64,000 nucleotides of DNA from NCBI GenBank assembly GCA_040791665.1, contig JBFNNX010000023.1:1-64000 (forward strand), given 5' to 3'. Source of the DNA: Thiodiazotropha sp040791665 (lineage in GTDB: Bacteria; Pseudomonadota; Gammaproteobacteria; Chromatiales; Chromatiaceae). The notes below the pieces were generated by a model. It did no database searches, was not told where the DNA came from, and saw only the letters and a program-made list of their open reading frames with translations. Both the position numbers and the translations under genes were made by a program. Positions 33,858 through 43,658 of this stretch are shown piece by piece; position 1 is the stretch's first letter; each line of letters opens with the position of its first letter.

Positions 33858-36800
33858 TCAGTTGTTGACGCCTTCCGGGTTGAGCTGGGCTTCGCGCTCG
33901 GGTGTGAGCGGGCGTTCCAGCCAATCGACGTCGCGATCCTCGATCTTGTGCACGATGACGTATTCGTCGCGCTGACTGCCCACGGTGCCGTAGTAGTTGA
34001 ACGAGTAGCTCAACTGGGCGTAACCGCCGATCATGTTGGTGGGCTTCATCACCACCTTGGTCACCGAGTTGAGAATGCCGCCACGCTTGCCGGTGGTATT
34101 GGAGCCGGGCACGTTCACATTCTTCTCCTGGGCGTGGTACATGAGCGCCATCCCCTCGGGCACACGCTGGGAGACCACAACACGGGCCACGGTGGCGCCG
34201 TTGGCGTTGACCGCCTCCACCCAGTCGTTGTCCTTGAGACCGATGCTCCTGGCCTGGTCCTCGTTGACCCAGAAGTAGGGTCCGCCGCGGAACAGGGTAA
34301 GCATGCGCAGATTGTCCTGATAGGAGGAGTGGATGCCCCACTTGGAGTGGGGGGTGATCCAGTTCAGGGTCAGGGTCTTCTTGCTTTTGAGTTTATTCGC
34401 CAGGTTCTGCGGCAGGTTGGTGTGCGCACCGAGATCCTCAGGCGGCCGGAAGCAGCACAGTCCCTCACCAAAGTCTCGCATCCACTCGTGGTCGAGGTAG
34501 AAGGAGGCGCGCCCGGTGAGCGTACGGAAGGGAATGTGCTCGTGGATATTGGTATAGCCCGCGGTGTAACTCACCTCTTCCGACTCGATGCCGGACCAGG
34601 TGGGCGCGGTGATGATCTTGCGCGGCTGCGCCAGGATATCCTTGTAGCGTATCTTCTCCTCGTGACGACCCTCGTAGAGATGACTGTGGTCGATGCCGGT
34701 CTTCTTCGACAGTGCCGACCAGGACTTGTGCGCCACCTCACCGTTGGTTTCCGGCGCCATCTGCAGCACCGTGTCACAGACCTGTATATCCTCCATCAGG
34801 GAGGGCCGCCCCTTGGAGACACCCTCCTCTGTAATCACACCGTTGTGATCGCACAACTGTTCGATCTCCCTATCGGTATTCCAGTCCAACCCCTTGACGT
34901 TGTTGCCCAGCTTGTTCATCAGCGGGCCCACCGAGGTGAACTTCTTATAGGTATTGGGGTAATCGCGCTCCACCACCTTGAACAGGGGCGCCGTCTTGCC
35001 TGGGATCAGCTCGCACTCGCCGCGCTTCCAGTCCTTGACCTCGCCGAAGGGCTGGGCCATGGCCATGGGGGAGTCGTGTTGCATGGGCAGGGAGACCACA
35101 TCCTTGCGCACCCCGAGATGGATCTCGGCCAGCTCCGAAAACTTCTTGGCAATGGTCTTGAAGATCTGCCAGTCCGACTTGGATTCGAAGGCCGGATCTA
35201 CCGCCTTGCCCAGCGGATGCACAAAGGGGTGCATATCGGTGGTATTGAGGTCGGCTTTTTCGTACCAGGTAGCGGTAGGCAGAATGATGTCGGAGTAGGC
35301 ACCGGTGGAGTTGAGACGGAAGTTGATATCCACCATCAGGTCCAGCTTGCCGGCGGGCGACTTGTCGCGCCACTTGATCTCCTTGCAATTCTTGCCGTCC
35401 ACTCCCTCTTGCATGACGCCGTTCTGCGCACCCAGCAGGTGTTTGAGGAAGTATTCGTGTCCCTTGGCAGAACAACCGATCAGGTTGGCGCGCCAGACGA
35501 AGAGGTTGCGCGGATGGTTCTCCTCCGCATCCACATCCTCGATGGCGAAGGCGGTATTGCCGCTCTTCAGGGAATCCGCCAGATAGTTGGAGACACCCTG
35601 CTCGTCGGTGGCGCCGGCGGCCTCCGCCTCCTCGACGATCTCCAGCGGATTCTTGTTGAAATGAGGTGCCGAAGGGAGCCAGCCCAGACGCTGGGAGACA
35701 ACATTGTAGTCGCCGATCTGGTAGCCCTTGTACCTGTCGCTGGCGGTGGCGCCGCGGATGTTGTCGGCCTGCACCTTCTCATAGCGCCACTGGTCGGTGT
35801 GGAAGTACCAGTAGGTGGTCGAGTTCATATGGCGCGGTGGACGGTGCCAGTCGAGACCGAAGGCGATGGGTGCCCAGCCGGCCTGCGGACGCAGCTTCTC
35901 CTGCCCCACATAGTGAGCCCAGCCGCCGCCGGTCTGACCGACGCAGCCGCAGATGTGCAGCAGATTCATGATGCTGCGGTAGCCCATGTCGTTGTGGTAC
36001 CAGTGGTTGATCGCGGCACCCATGATGACCATCGACTTACCTTGTGTCTTGGAGGCATTCTCCGCAAACTCACGACCGGTACGTTCCAGGTCGGCGCGCT
36101 TGACGCCGGTGACCTTCTCCGCCCAGGCGGGGGTATAGGGCACATTGGCATCATCATAGGAGGTGGCCAGGTTGTCGCCCAGACCACGGTCGATACCGTA
36201 CTGGGCCACCTGCAGATCGAACACCGAGCAGACATAAGCCTCTTCGCCGTCGGCCAATTTCAGCTTGCGTGCCGGGATGCTGCGTAGCTGAACCGAGTCC
36301 TCGCCCTGGGTGAAGTGTGGGAAAGCGACGGTAACCACCGCGTCATGACTGTCTATGCAGGAGAGCTCCGCCTCGATTGCAGACTGGTCCTTGGCGTTCT
36401 TCTCCAGCAGGTTCCATTTGCCCTCCTCGCCCCAGCGGAAGCCCACCGAGCCATTGGGCACCACGAAGGATTTGCCTTTGGCGTCGTAGACCACGGTCTT
36501 CCACTCGGGGTTGTTCTCCTCACCCATATTGCCGGTAAAGTCGGAGGCGCGCAGGAAACGGCCGGAGACGTAACGATCGCCGTCCTTGTTCAGCATCACC
36601 TGCATCGGCAGGTCGGTGTACTTGCGCGCGTACTCCTGGAAGTAGGGGTCCTTTTTCTTGATGTGGAACTCATTGAGCGCCACGTGCCCCATGGCCATGA
36701 AGGCGGCGGAGTCTGTGCCCTGACGCACCGGCATCCAGAGATCGGCAAACTTGACGTACTCGGCGTAGTCCGGCGCCATGGAGACGATCTTGGTGCCGTT

Positions 36801-37619
36801 GTAGCGCGACTCGATGGCAAAGTGGGCGTCCGGGGTCCGGGTCATCGGCAGGTTGGCGCCGCAGATGATGATGTACTTGGAGTTATACCAGTCGGCCGCC
36901 TCAGGTACATCGGTCTGCTCGCCCCACACCTGCGGCGAGGCGGCGGGCAGGTCGCAATACCAGTCGTAGAATGAGCCGCAGGCGCCGCCGATCAGCGACA
37001 GATAACGCGAACCCGCCGCGTAGGAGATCATCGACATGGCCGGTATCGGCGAAAAGCCGTAGATACGGTCCGGACCCCACTTTTGTATGGTGTGGATGTT
37101 GGCGGCAGCAATCATCTCCACAACCTCGTCCCAGGTGCTGCGTACGAAACCGCCGAGCCCACGCACCGAGGTGTATTTCTTGCGCTTCTCCGGATTGGCC
37201 TGGATGCTCGCCCAGGCCTCGACCGGGTCCTTGCCGCTCTTGCGCTCGTCACGATAAAGGTCCAGCAGCCGCCCGCGGATCAGCGGGTATTTGATGCGGT
37301 GAGGACTGTAGAGATACCAGGAGAAAGAGGCCCCGCGCTGACAGCCGCGAGGCTCATGGTTGGGCAGATCCGGGCGTGTCTCAGGATAGTCGGTCTGCTG
37401 CATCTCGTAGGCGACCAGGCCGTTCTTCACGTAGATCTTCCAGGAACAGCCGCCGGTGCAGTTGACGCCATGGGTGGATCGAACCACTTTGTCGTGGCGC
37501 CAGCGGTTACGGTAGGTGTCTTCCCACTGTCGGTCCTCGGCGGTGACGATGCCGTGACCGCCGGAAAAGGTCTCTTCGACTTTCTTGAAGTATTTCAAGC
37601 GATCGAGAAAGTGACTCAT
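33858..37619 (-). CDS. narG: Respiratory nitrate reductase alpha (catalytic) subunit
   Basis: A 1253-residue molybdopterin (bis-MGD) enzyme that reduces nitrate to nitrite in the cytoplasm. The FS0 cluster ligands are H50, C54, C58 and C93 (THGVNCTGGCSWK ... RGCQRGASFSW), the histidine being characteristic of membrane-bound NarG. The N-terminus lacks an RR leader, so the active site is cytoplasmic and nitrate must be imported, in agreement with the two narK genes upstream. Length matches NarG (about 1250). The complementary strand carries long frames that are shadows of its codon bias. Confidence 0.98.
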   Translation of the reverse strand: MSHFLDRLKYFKKVEETFSGGHGIVTAEDRQWEDTYRNRWRHDKVVRSTHGVNCTGGCSWKIYVKNGLVAYEMQQTDYPETRPDLPNHEPRGCQRGASFSWYLYSPHRIKYPLIRGRLLDLYRDERKSGKDPVEAWASIQANPEKRKKYTSVRGLGGFVRSTWDEVVEMIAAANIHTIQKWGPDRIYGFSPIPAMSMISYAAGSRYLSLIGGACGSFYDWYCDLPAASPQVWGEQTDVPEAADWYNSKYIIICGANLPMTRTPDAHFAIESRYNGTKIVSMAPDYAEYVKFADLWMPVRQGTDSAAFMAMGHVALNEFHIKKKDPYFQEYARKYTDLPMQVMLNKDGDRYVSGRFLRASDFTGNMGEENNPEWKTVVYDAKGKSFVVPNGSVGFRWGEEGKWNLLEKNAKDQSAIEAELSCIDSHDAVVTVAFPHFTQGEDSVQLRSIPARKLKLADGEEAYVCSVFDLQVAQYGIDRGLGDNLATSYDDANVPYTPAWAEKVTGVKRADLERTGREFAENASKTQGKSMVIMGAAINHWYHNDMGYRSIMNLLHICGCVGQTGGGWAHYVGQEKLRPQAGWAPIAFGLDWHRPPRHMNSTTYWYFHTDQWRYEKVQADNIRGATASDRYKGYQIGDYNVVSQRLGWLPSAPHFNKNPLEIVEEAEAAGATDEQGVSNYLADSLKSGNTAFAIEDVDAEENHPRNLFVWRANLIGCSAKGHEYFLKHLLGAQNGVMQEGVDGKNCKEIKWRDKSPAGKLDLMVDINFRLNSTGAYSDIILPTATWYEKADLNTTDMHPFVHPLGKAVDPAFESKSDWQIFKTIAKKFSELAEIHLGVRKDVVSLPMQHDSPMAMAQPFGEVKDWKRGECELIPGKTAPLFKVVERDYPNTYKKFTSVGPLMNKLGNNVKGLDWNTDREIEQLCDHNGVITEEGVSKGRPSLMEDIQVCDTVLQMAPETNGEVAHKSWSALSKKTGIDHSHLYEGRHEEKIRYKDILAQPRKIITAPTWSGIESEEVSYTAGYTNIHEHIPFRTLTGRASFYLDHEWMRDFGEGLCCFRPPEDLGAHTNLPQNLANKLKSKKTLTLNWITPHSKWGIHSSYQDNLRMLTLFRGGPYFWVNEDQARSIGLKDNDWVEAVNANGATVARVVVSQRVPEGMALMYHAQEKNVNVPGSNTTGKRGGILNSVTKVVMKPTNMIGGYAQLSYSFNYYGTVGSQRDEYVIVHKIEDRDVDWLERPLTPEREAQLNPEGVNN

Positions 37620-37758
37620 GATTCGTTTCTCCTCTGGGCGCCGCTACTACCGGCGCCCGCTGTCAGAATAGGGTGGAACGGACCTGCCAAGGCCTGGGAG
37701 TCTCCGACTCAACCTTGTGGTTTGGGGGGTACGCAGGCCCGTCCACATTCGCTAACGA

Positions 37759-39366
37759 TTACGGATTTTTAAATTCCGCCTTGGGGCCCAGGTAGTACCA
37801 CCAGTTGAGCAGCAGGCAGACGAAATAGAAGATGGCAAAGCCGTAGAGCGCAACCTCCGGGGTCGCCAGCTTGATCTGTTCACCAAACACCTTGGGGATG
37901 ATGAAGGCACCGTAGGCGGCCACAGCCGAGGTCCAACCCAGGGCCGGACCGGCCTGCTCCTTGGGGAACACCATGGCGATGGTACGGAAAGTGGAACCGT
38001 TGCCGATGCCGGTCGCGGCAAACAGCACCAGAAACAATATCAGGAAAGGCAGAAAAAACTCTTCCGGGGTGGCCGACGAATAGGCCTGCTGCAGGAAGTA
38101 AGCGACGCCAAGGGCCGAGGCAATCATAACGATAGCCACGTACTGGGTCACCTTTGCACCACCCACCTTGTCGGCGATCCAGCCGCCAATCGGACGGATC
38201 AAGGCACCGATGAAAGGCCCCATCCAAGCGTACATCAATGCGGAAGGACCGTTGGGATTGGCGATGTCGTGGTTCATCACGCCATCGGGCCCCATTACGT
38301 GGGAGAAGCCGAACACAACCTTGATGGCCAGGGCAAAACCTGCGGAATAGCCAATGAAACTGCCGAAGGTCATGGTGTAGATGATGCTCATGACCCAGGT
38401 GTGCTTATTGCCGAAGATCTTGAACTGGCGCTGCAGGTTCGGCTTGATGTCACCCGGAATCATCTTCATCAGCATGACCGTGGCGAACAGGATGCCGGCG
38501 ATAACCGGCCACTTGGCCCAGCCCGGCGCACCCAGGCCGGTCGGTGCCGGCAGGATGATGTAGAGACCGGCTGCCGCGGTAATGAAACCGATAATCAACA
38601 TGCCGGCGATCTTCGACATGGCGCCGCCGGCGGAGCCTATGTGCGGCGATACCTCGTCGGTACGGATATTGTTCATGCCGAACCAGCCGGCGAAGGCCAG
38701 GGGGATCAACAACAGCAACCAGACGAAACCGGCGTTGTGGATGTAGGTTTCAGAACCGGCCGGGATCTTGCCGATCAGGGTGCCGGAGGTGTTCTGCAGA
38801 ATCATCGGCTCGCCGCCGAAAATACCGAAGGTCATCACCAAGGGGATCAGGATCTGCATGGTGGTAACGCCCGCGTTACCCAGGCCCGCGTTCAAACCCA
38901 GCGCCAGGCCCTGCATCCGCTTCGGAAAGAAAAAACTGATGTTGGACATGGAGGAGGCAAAGTTACCGCCACCAAAACCGGACAGAAACGCCAGCAACTG
39001 GAACACCCACAGCGGGGTGCTCGGGTCCTGCAGGGCAAACCCGGTTCCGGCTGCCGGAAGCATCAACAGTGCGGTGGTGAAGAAAATGGTATTCCGGCCG
39101 CCCGCGATACGGATAAAGAAGCTGGACGGAATACGCAGGGTCGCGCCGGTCAGGCCGGCGATGGCCGCAAGGGTAAAGAGCTCCGCCTTGGCAAAGGGAA
39201 AGCCCAGGTTGAGCATCTGCACCGTGATGATGCCCCAGTAGAGCCACACCGCAAAACCGCACAGCAGGCTGGGGATGGATATCCACAGATTGCGGTTGGC
39301 CAGTCTCTTACCCGAGGACTCCCAGAATCGGGAGTCCTCGGGGTTCCAGGTCGTAATATCTGCCAT
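37759..39366 (-). CDS. narK2: Nitrate/nitrite transporter, NarK2 type
   Basis: A 535-residue MFS protein with 12 predicted helices. The nitrate-porter signatures GFGGGNFASSMSNISFFFP and GNGSTFRTIAMVFP (Gly-rich helices 5 and 11) are present. These pair with arginines that bind nitrate. Long intracellular segments fit the NarK2/NarU branch, nitrate/nitrite antiport. It lies 37 bases after the first narK and 139 before narG. The narK1-narK2 pair upstream of narG is common in denitrifiers, where the two often differ in mechanism (proton symport against antiport). Confidence 0.93.
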   Translation of the reverse strand: MADITTWNPEDSRFWESSGKRLANRNLWISIPSLLCGFAVWLYWGIITVQMLNLGFPFAKAELFTLAAIAGLTGATLRIPSSFFIRIAGGRNTIFFTTALLMLPAAGTGFALQDPSTPLWVFQLLAFLSGFGGGNFASSMSNISFFFPKRMQGLALGLNAGLGNAGVTTMQILIPLVMTFGIFGGEPMILQNTSGTLIGKIPAGSETYIHNAGFVWLLLLIPLAFAGWFGMNNIRTDEVSPHIGSAGGAMSKIAGMLIIGFITAAAGLYIILPAPTGLGAPGWAKWPVIAGILFATVMLMKMIPGDIKPNLQRQFKIFGNKHTWVMSIIYTMTFGSFIGYSAGFALAIKVVFGFSHVMGPDGVMNHDIANPNGPSALMYAWMGPFIGALIRPIGGWIADKVGGAKVTQYVAIVMIASALGVAYFLQQAYSSATPEEFFLPFLILFLVLFAATGIGNGSTFRTIAMVFPKEQAGPALGWTSAVAAYGAFIIPKVFGEQIKLATPEVALYGFAIFYFVCLLLNWWYYLGPKAEFKNP

Positions 39367-39403
39367 TGTTTGCTCCTCCAGCTAAATTTGTTTGCGGCTA
39401 GGT

Positions 39404-40843
39404 TTATTCGAGAACGTCAGCGGGCTGAACGCGCAACTGACCGGTGCGGATCTTCTCCGCCTCCAGCTCCGCCACCCTTCTCGCTTCGGCGTACTTGGCC
39501 ATCAGCTGCTCGAGCAGTGCGGCCTGCTCCACGGCGGCGCGGGCGGCGGCGTACTCGCCGGGATTCTCATGGGCACGGACATAGGCGTCGTAGGCGTGCT
39601 GCTTGGCAGCCTGTTTCTCCTCCTCCTGACGCTCCTTGGCGAAGGTGTAGTGCATCCAGACCAGGGAGACGCAGGTGGCGCCGTAGAGCAGCATGAAGAC
39701 CACGCTGTTGATGCCGGTGAAATCGATAAGGGCGCCGAACATGATGGGAAGCAGGAAGCCGCCCATGCCGCCGGCGAGACCGACGATACCGGAGGCGACG
39801 CCGATATTGTCCGGGTACTCGTCGGAGAGAAACTTGAACACCGAGGCCTTGCCGAACCCCCAGGCAATGCCGACCACGAACAAGAGTGCGGTGAAAACCC
39901 AGACGTTGAGACCCACACCGATACTGACATCGCCGTTGATGGTCTTCACTACCATCTCGGTCTGCGGGTAGGACATGATGAAGAGGCAGACCCAGGAGAT
40001 CCACATCACCCACCAGGTCACCTTGTAGGCGCCGAACTTATCGGAAAACCAGCCGCCGAGGGCGCGGATCACACCTGACGGCAAGACAAAGATCGAGGCC
40101 AGGAGCGCGGCGGTGGTGATGTCGAATCCATACTCGGCGATGTAGTACTTCGTCATCCACAACGACAGCCCGACAAAGCCGCCGAACACCAACGAGTAGT
40201 ACTGCATGTACTTCCAGATATTGGGATCCTTGAGCAACTGCAGTTGATTCCTCAACGTAACGTGCGAACCGACTTTGTGTTTCGGATCCGAGAAGGTAAA
40301 CATCCAGAAAACCACCACCACGACAAACATGGCGATGGCATAGACCTTCGGCACCGTTTGCCAGCCGTAAGCGACAACAATCGAGGGCGCGACAAACTTG
40401 GTCAGCGCGGCACCGGCGTTACCGGCACCGAAGATCCCCATGGCAAATCCCTGCTTCTCCTTAGTGAACCAGCGCGCAGTATAAGCGATGCCCACGGAGA
40501 AGGAGGCGCCCGCGACACCGACAAAGAGCCCGAGTACAAGAAACTGCCAATATTGACTCGCTTCGCCGATCAGATAGAGCGGCAGAATGGTGGTGAGCAT
40601 CAACAGGAAGTAGACGATGCGTCCGCCATACTTATCGGTCAGCATGCCGACGGGCAGACGCGCCAGAGAACCGGTAAGGATGGGTGTGGCGATCAATACG
40701 CCGAACTGGGTCTCGTTTAACGAGAGCAGCTCCTTGATCGGAATACCGATGATGGAGAACATCACCCAGACTGCGAAACAGGCAGTAAATGCCAGGGTGC
40801 TCATCGTTAAAACAGAGAGTTGTTGTTGTCTCTGTGACGCCAT
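39404..40843 (-). CDS. narK1: Nitrate transporter, NarK1 type, first gene of the nar operon
   Basis: A 479-residue MFS protein of the nitrate/nitrite porter family, with GVAGASFSVGIAYTARWF and GLAGGMGGFLLPIMFG near helices 5 and 11. NarK1-type proteins are usually nitrate/proton symporters that start import before nitrite accumulates. The C-terminus carries a long charged extension (about 405-479: ERQEEEKQAAKQHAYDAYV...) rich in Ala/Glu, probably a cytoplasmic coiled-coil, beyond the usual MFS core. A strong SD (GGAGGG) precedes ATG but lies in a predicted hairpin (40844-40881), and an FNR-type box lies further upstream. Confidence 0.93.
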   Translation of the reverse strand: MASQRQQQLSVLTMSTLAFTACFAVWVMFSIIGIPIKELLSLNETQFGVLIATPILTGSLARLPVGMLTDKYGGRIVYFLLMLTTILPLYLIGEASQYWQFLVLGLFVGVAGASFSVGIAYTARWFTKEKQGFAMGIFGAGNAGAALTKFVAPSIVVAYGWQTVPKVYAIAMFVVVVVFWMFTFSDPKHKVGSHVTLRNQLQLLKDPNIWKYMQYYSLVFGGFVGLSLWMTKYYIAEYGFDITTAALLASIFVLPSGVIRALGGWFSDKFGAYKVTWWVMWISWVCLFIMSYPQTEMVVKTINGDVSIGVGLNVWVFTALLFVVGIAWGFGKASVFKFLSDEYPDNIGVASGIVGLAGGMGGFLLPIMFGALIDFTGINSVVFMLLYGATCVSLVWMHYTFAKERQEEEKQAAKQHAYDAYVRAHENPGEYAAARAAVEQAALLEQLMAKYAEARRVAELEAEKIRTGQLRVQPADVLE

Positions 40844-40881
40844 TTTTCACCCTCCTTCATAATTATCGTGGAGGGTGAAAA
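40844..40881 (-). promoter_or_regulatory. narK1 leader hairpin covering the Shine-Dalgarno sequence
   Basis: TTTTCACCCTCC (40844-40855) is a perfect 12-bp complement of GGAGGGTGAAAA (40870-40881), with a 14-base loop. On the minus (coding) strand the arm next to ATG contains the ribosome binding site GGAGGG, so pairing would hide it and stop just before the start codon. It would affect the first gene of the whole nar operon. Confidence 0.6.
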
Positions 40882-40906
40882 TAGATTCTTTCGAGCTTGC
40901 AGGCTA

Positions 40907-40920
40907 TTGACTCAGATCAA
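40907..40920 (-). promoter_or_regulatory. FNR-type box upstream of narK1
   Basis: TTGACTCAGATCAA (minus strand TTGATCTGAGTCAA) matches the FNR consensus TTGAT-N4-ATCAA with one difference. Its centre lies about 70 bases before the narK1 ATG, about 31 bases upstream of a possible -10 (TCTATT, about 40880-40885), close to the classical -41.5 activator position. Supports anaerobic activation of the operon. Confidence 0.7.
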
Positions 40921-41106
40921 GTCGCTTCCGGTGAAAAGACCCCAGCTAATACTTTGGTAGTAGAGACCATACCACCTATAACACTTTGAATAGCATGGTA
41001 TTCAAATGTAGCATGCCAAATTCAGGTGTATGGATTCCGATCCCGCTGGGGAAAAGGGACTAATCCTAAATAACCTGTATATTTTCCGGTTCTCTCTATT
41101 TACGAG

Positions 41107-43005
41107 GTGAAATCCCTGTTCGGTTTTTTCAATCATACACTACTCGTACGGGCCGGATTGGCCATGGGGGTCATCACCGTACTGGCAGTTGCCGGTATGG
41201 CCAGCGCCGTATTTATCGCGCGTATCTCTTACGGTGAAGCGAGCGCTGTCAATATTGCCGGCAGTTTGCGTATGCAATCCTATCGTATTGCCACTGCACT
41301 GGAAGCACGGCGTAACGGTGACTACATAACCAGCAAAGATATCGAGGACTTGACCGACGAATTCGAAAGCCGTTTCAACGATCCCCAGCTCACCGGTGCT
41401 ATTGTCGGGGTCAACAACCAATCATTGCAAACGATTTACTCCCTGGTGGAATCACGCTGGCGTCTGGCGGTAAATCCACTGATCAAAGAGCTCATTCAGG
41501 AGATCGAAACCGGCACTTCAGCCGCTAGTCTCGACAGAACCAGTCGTAACTTCCACACCCTGATCAAGAGCTTTGTCAATGATATCGACAAGCTGGTTCA
41601 TCAGTTGGAAGAAACTGCGGAGTCACGCATACACCTATTGGGTTTGATGCAGAGTATCAGCTTGCTGCTCACACTGATGGTGGCCGCCGCCACGCTCTAT
41701 CTGATGCAGACCGATATCGTCAGCCCATTACGCGACCTGTTGAGTTCAGCGGAAAAGGCGGGCGAGGGCGACCTGAGTGTACGTGTCGGCCACACCGGAC
41801 CGGATGAACTGGGACGTCTCGGTCATGCTTTCAATACAATGGCGATTCAGCTGTCACGAATATATGAGGACTTGGAACAACGCGTCGAGGAGAAGACACA
41901 GGAACTCACTCAACGCAATAACTCACTGGAACTGCTCTACGACATATCCCGCGGCCTGACCAAAGCCCCTATCTCCGAACCGACCTATCGCAAGATGCTC
42001 AGCGACATCGCCAAAGTAGTCGACGTGAAGAGCATCACGCTCTGCCTGCTCGATCATGACAGTCGCCATGCCCGCCGCATGGCCAACAGCGGCACGATCC
42101 CGCCCATGTGTGAAACGGCTAACTGCGAAATCTGTATCGATGACGGCAAACAACGCAAATTGATCATCGGTGATTCCAATATCCTATCGATCCCGGTTAA
42201 CGATCAGGAACAACAATATGGCGTGTTGCTCATCGAATATGAAATCGGCAAAGCCATGGAACCCTGGCAGACTCATCTTCTTAATACGCTGGGAAGGCAC
42301 ATCGGCATCGCCATTGGCGTCACCCGTCGAGTCAACCAGCGTCGCCGACTGGCACTGCTTGATGAGCGCAGCGTCATCGCACGTGAACTGCATGACTCGT
42401 TGGCGCAATCGCTTTCCTATCTGAAAATCCAGGTAGCACGCCTCTCTATATTGATCAAACCGGACGATGTATCCGCAAAGGTCGCTGAAGTCATAGCCGA
42501 ACTTGAGGAAGGGCTGGACGCCTCATATCGACAACTGCGTGAACTGCTAACGACTTTCCGATTGAAGATGGACGAAAACGGCTTAACCGCCGCGCTTAAT
42601 GAAACCGTTGAAGGATTCCGCGAACGCAGCAGTCTTACAATCGATCTAGACAACCGGATCAGCGGCGATCCGCTCAGCGTCAATGAAGAGATTCACGTTT
42701 TACAGATCGTGCGCGAAGCATTGTCAAACATCACCTACCACGCCAAGGCCACGAAAGCGGAGATCCGACTGTCGCAGAATGCAGATGGCAAAGTCATTAT
42801 CGATATTGAAGACAACGGCATCGGTATACCACCCCAGGCAGACCGAACACACCACTACGGGCTTGCTATCATGCGTGAACGGGCAAACTCGCTAAATGCG
42901 AAAATACAGATTGAGCCCCGTTCCGAAAAAGGAACCCGGGTACGTCTGCAATTTCATCCTAAAAACGATCAACCCAACCTTTCTCAGGATCCAGTAGAAA
43001 TATGA
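41107..43005 (+). CDS. narX: Nitrate/nitrite sensor histidine kinase
   Basis: A 632-residue two-helix membrane kinase. Helix 1 (about 15-40) is followed by the P-box VNIAGSLRMQSYRI, the nitrate-binding signature. Helix 2 (about 183-207), HAMP (about 208-260) and a central module with a cysteine cluster (MCETANCEICIDDG) come next, as in NarX. The HisKA_3 dimer region RELHDSLAQSLSYLKIQ carries the phosphorylated His, and the ATPase domain ends with DNGIGIPP and HYGLAIMRERA. The start is GTG at 41107, with ACGAGG nearby. The response regulator overlaps by four bases. Divergent from narK1. Confidence 0.95.
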   Translation: MKSLFGFFNHTLLVRAGLAMGVITVLAVAGMASAVFIARISYGEASAVNIAGSLRMQSYRIATALEARRNGDYITSKDIEDLTDEFESRFNDPQLTGAIVGVNNQSLQTIYSLVESRWRLAVNPLIKELIQEIETGTSAASLDRTSRNFHTLIKSFVNDIDKLVHQLEETAESRIHLLGLMQSISLLLTLMVAAATLYLMQTDIVSPLRDLLSSAEKAGEGDLSVRVGHTGPDELGRLGHAFNTMAIQLSRIYEDLEQRVEEKTQELTQRNNSLELLYDISRGLTKAPISEPTYRKMLSDIAKVVDVKSITLCLLDHDSRHARRMANSGTIPPMCETANCEICIDDGKQRKLIIGDSNILSIPVNDQEQQYGVLLIEYEIGKAMEPWQTHLLNTLGRHIGIAIGVTRRVNQRRRLALLDERSVIARELHDSLAQSLSYLKIQVARLSILIKPDDVSAKVAEVIAELEEGLDASYRQLRELLTTFRLKMDENGLTAALNETVEGFRERSSLTIDLDNRISGDPLSVNEEIHVLQIVREALSNITYHAKATKAEIRLSQNADGKVIIDIEDNGIGIPPQADRTHHYGLAIMRERANSLNAKIQIEPRSEKGTRVRLQFHPKNDQPNLSQDPVEI

Positions 43006-43658
43006 ACGCAACGGTTGCCCAACGTATTGTCATTATCGATGATCATCCACTGTTAAGAAAAGGATTGCAGCAACTCGCCGAACTGAGTCCGGATATCGAA
43101 ATCATCGGCGAGGCCGATAGCGGCCCAGAAGGCATCGCCATGGTTAACGAGCTGAAACCCGATCTTGTACTCCTCGATCTGAATATGCCGGAGATGAATG
43201 GACTGGAAGTTTTGACTCAACTGAAGAGTGGCGCATCTACCTCACGCGTCGTAATGCTCACCGTATCCAACGCAGAAGAAGACGTTGTCACGGCACTGCG
43301 ATCCGGTGCGGACGGCTATTTGCTGAAAGACATGAAACCAACGCAACTCATGCAAAAACTACGCGAGGTCGCTGAAGGCCGAGTTGCTTTATCGCCCAAT
43401 GTTGCCGAATGTCTGGCCCGCGCCATGCAAGCGGAAGGGGCACGCGACACAGCACCTTCCACTCTTGATCTCACAGATAGAGAATGCGAAATTCTGATCC
43501 ATATCAGCGAGGGCGAAAGCAACAAAGTGATTGCACGTACACTTTCGATTGCAGAATCGACTGTCAAGGTCCACGTCAAACATCTGCTAAAAAAACTTGG
43601 ATTAAAAACCCGCGTTGAAGCCGCCGTATGGGCCGTCACGCATAAGGATCAGTTCTGA
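43002..43658 (+). CDS. narL: Nitrate/nitrite response regulator
   Basis: A 218-residue NarL-type regulator. The receiver has the acidic pair IIDDHPLL (D13, D14), phosphorylated D59 (VLLDLNMP) and the K of LLKDMKP; the LuxR-type HTH (LTDRECEILIHISEGESNKVIARTLSIAESTVKVHVKHLLKKL) is at about 155-210. ATG overlaps the narX stop (ATGA), giving a coupled pair. It should respond to nitrate through NarX and act on the divergent nar promoter. Confidence 0.96.
   Translation: MNATVAQRIVIIDDHPLLRKGLQQLAELSPDIEIIGEADSGPEGIAMVNELKPDLVLLDLNMPEMNGLEVLTQLKSGASTSRVVMLTVSNAEEDVVTALRSGADGYLLKDMKPTQLMQKLREVAEGRVALSPNVAECLARAMQAEGARDTAPSTLDLTDRECEILIHISEGESNKVIARTLSIAESTVKVHVKHLLKKLGLKTRVEAAVWAVTHKDQF

Noticed and set aside
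33948..36287. Very long open frame (779 codons) on the plus strand across narG
   Set aside because: It is antisense to narG and arises from the gene's biased codon use. The protein has no domain sense, and narG on the other strand is complete with all its ligands.
38269..39696. Long plus-strand frames antisense to the narK genes
   Set aside because: Shadow frames of the two transporter genes; no start site and low-complexity composition.
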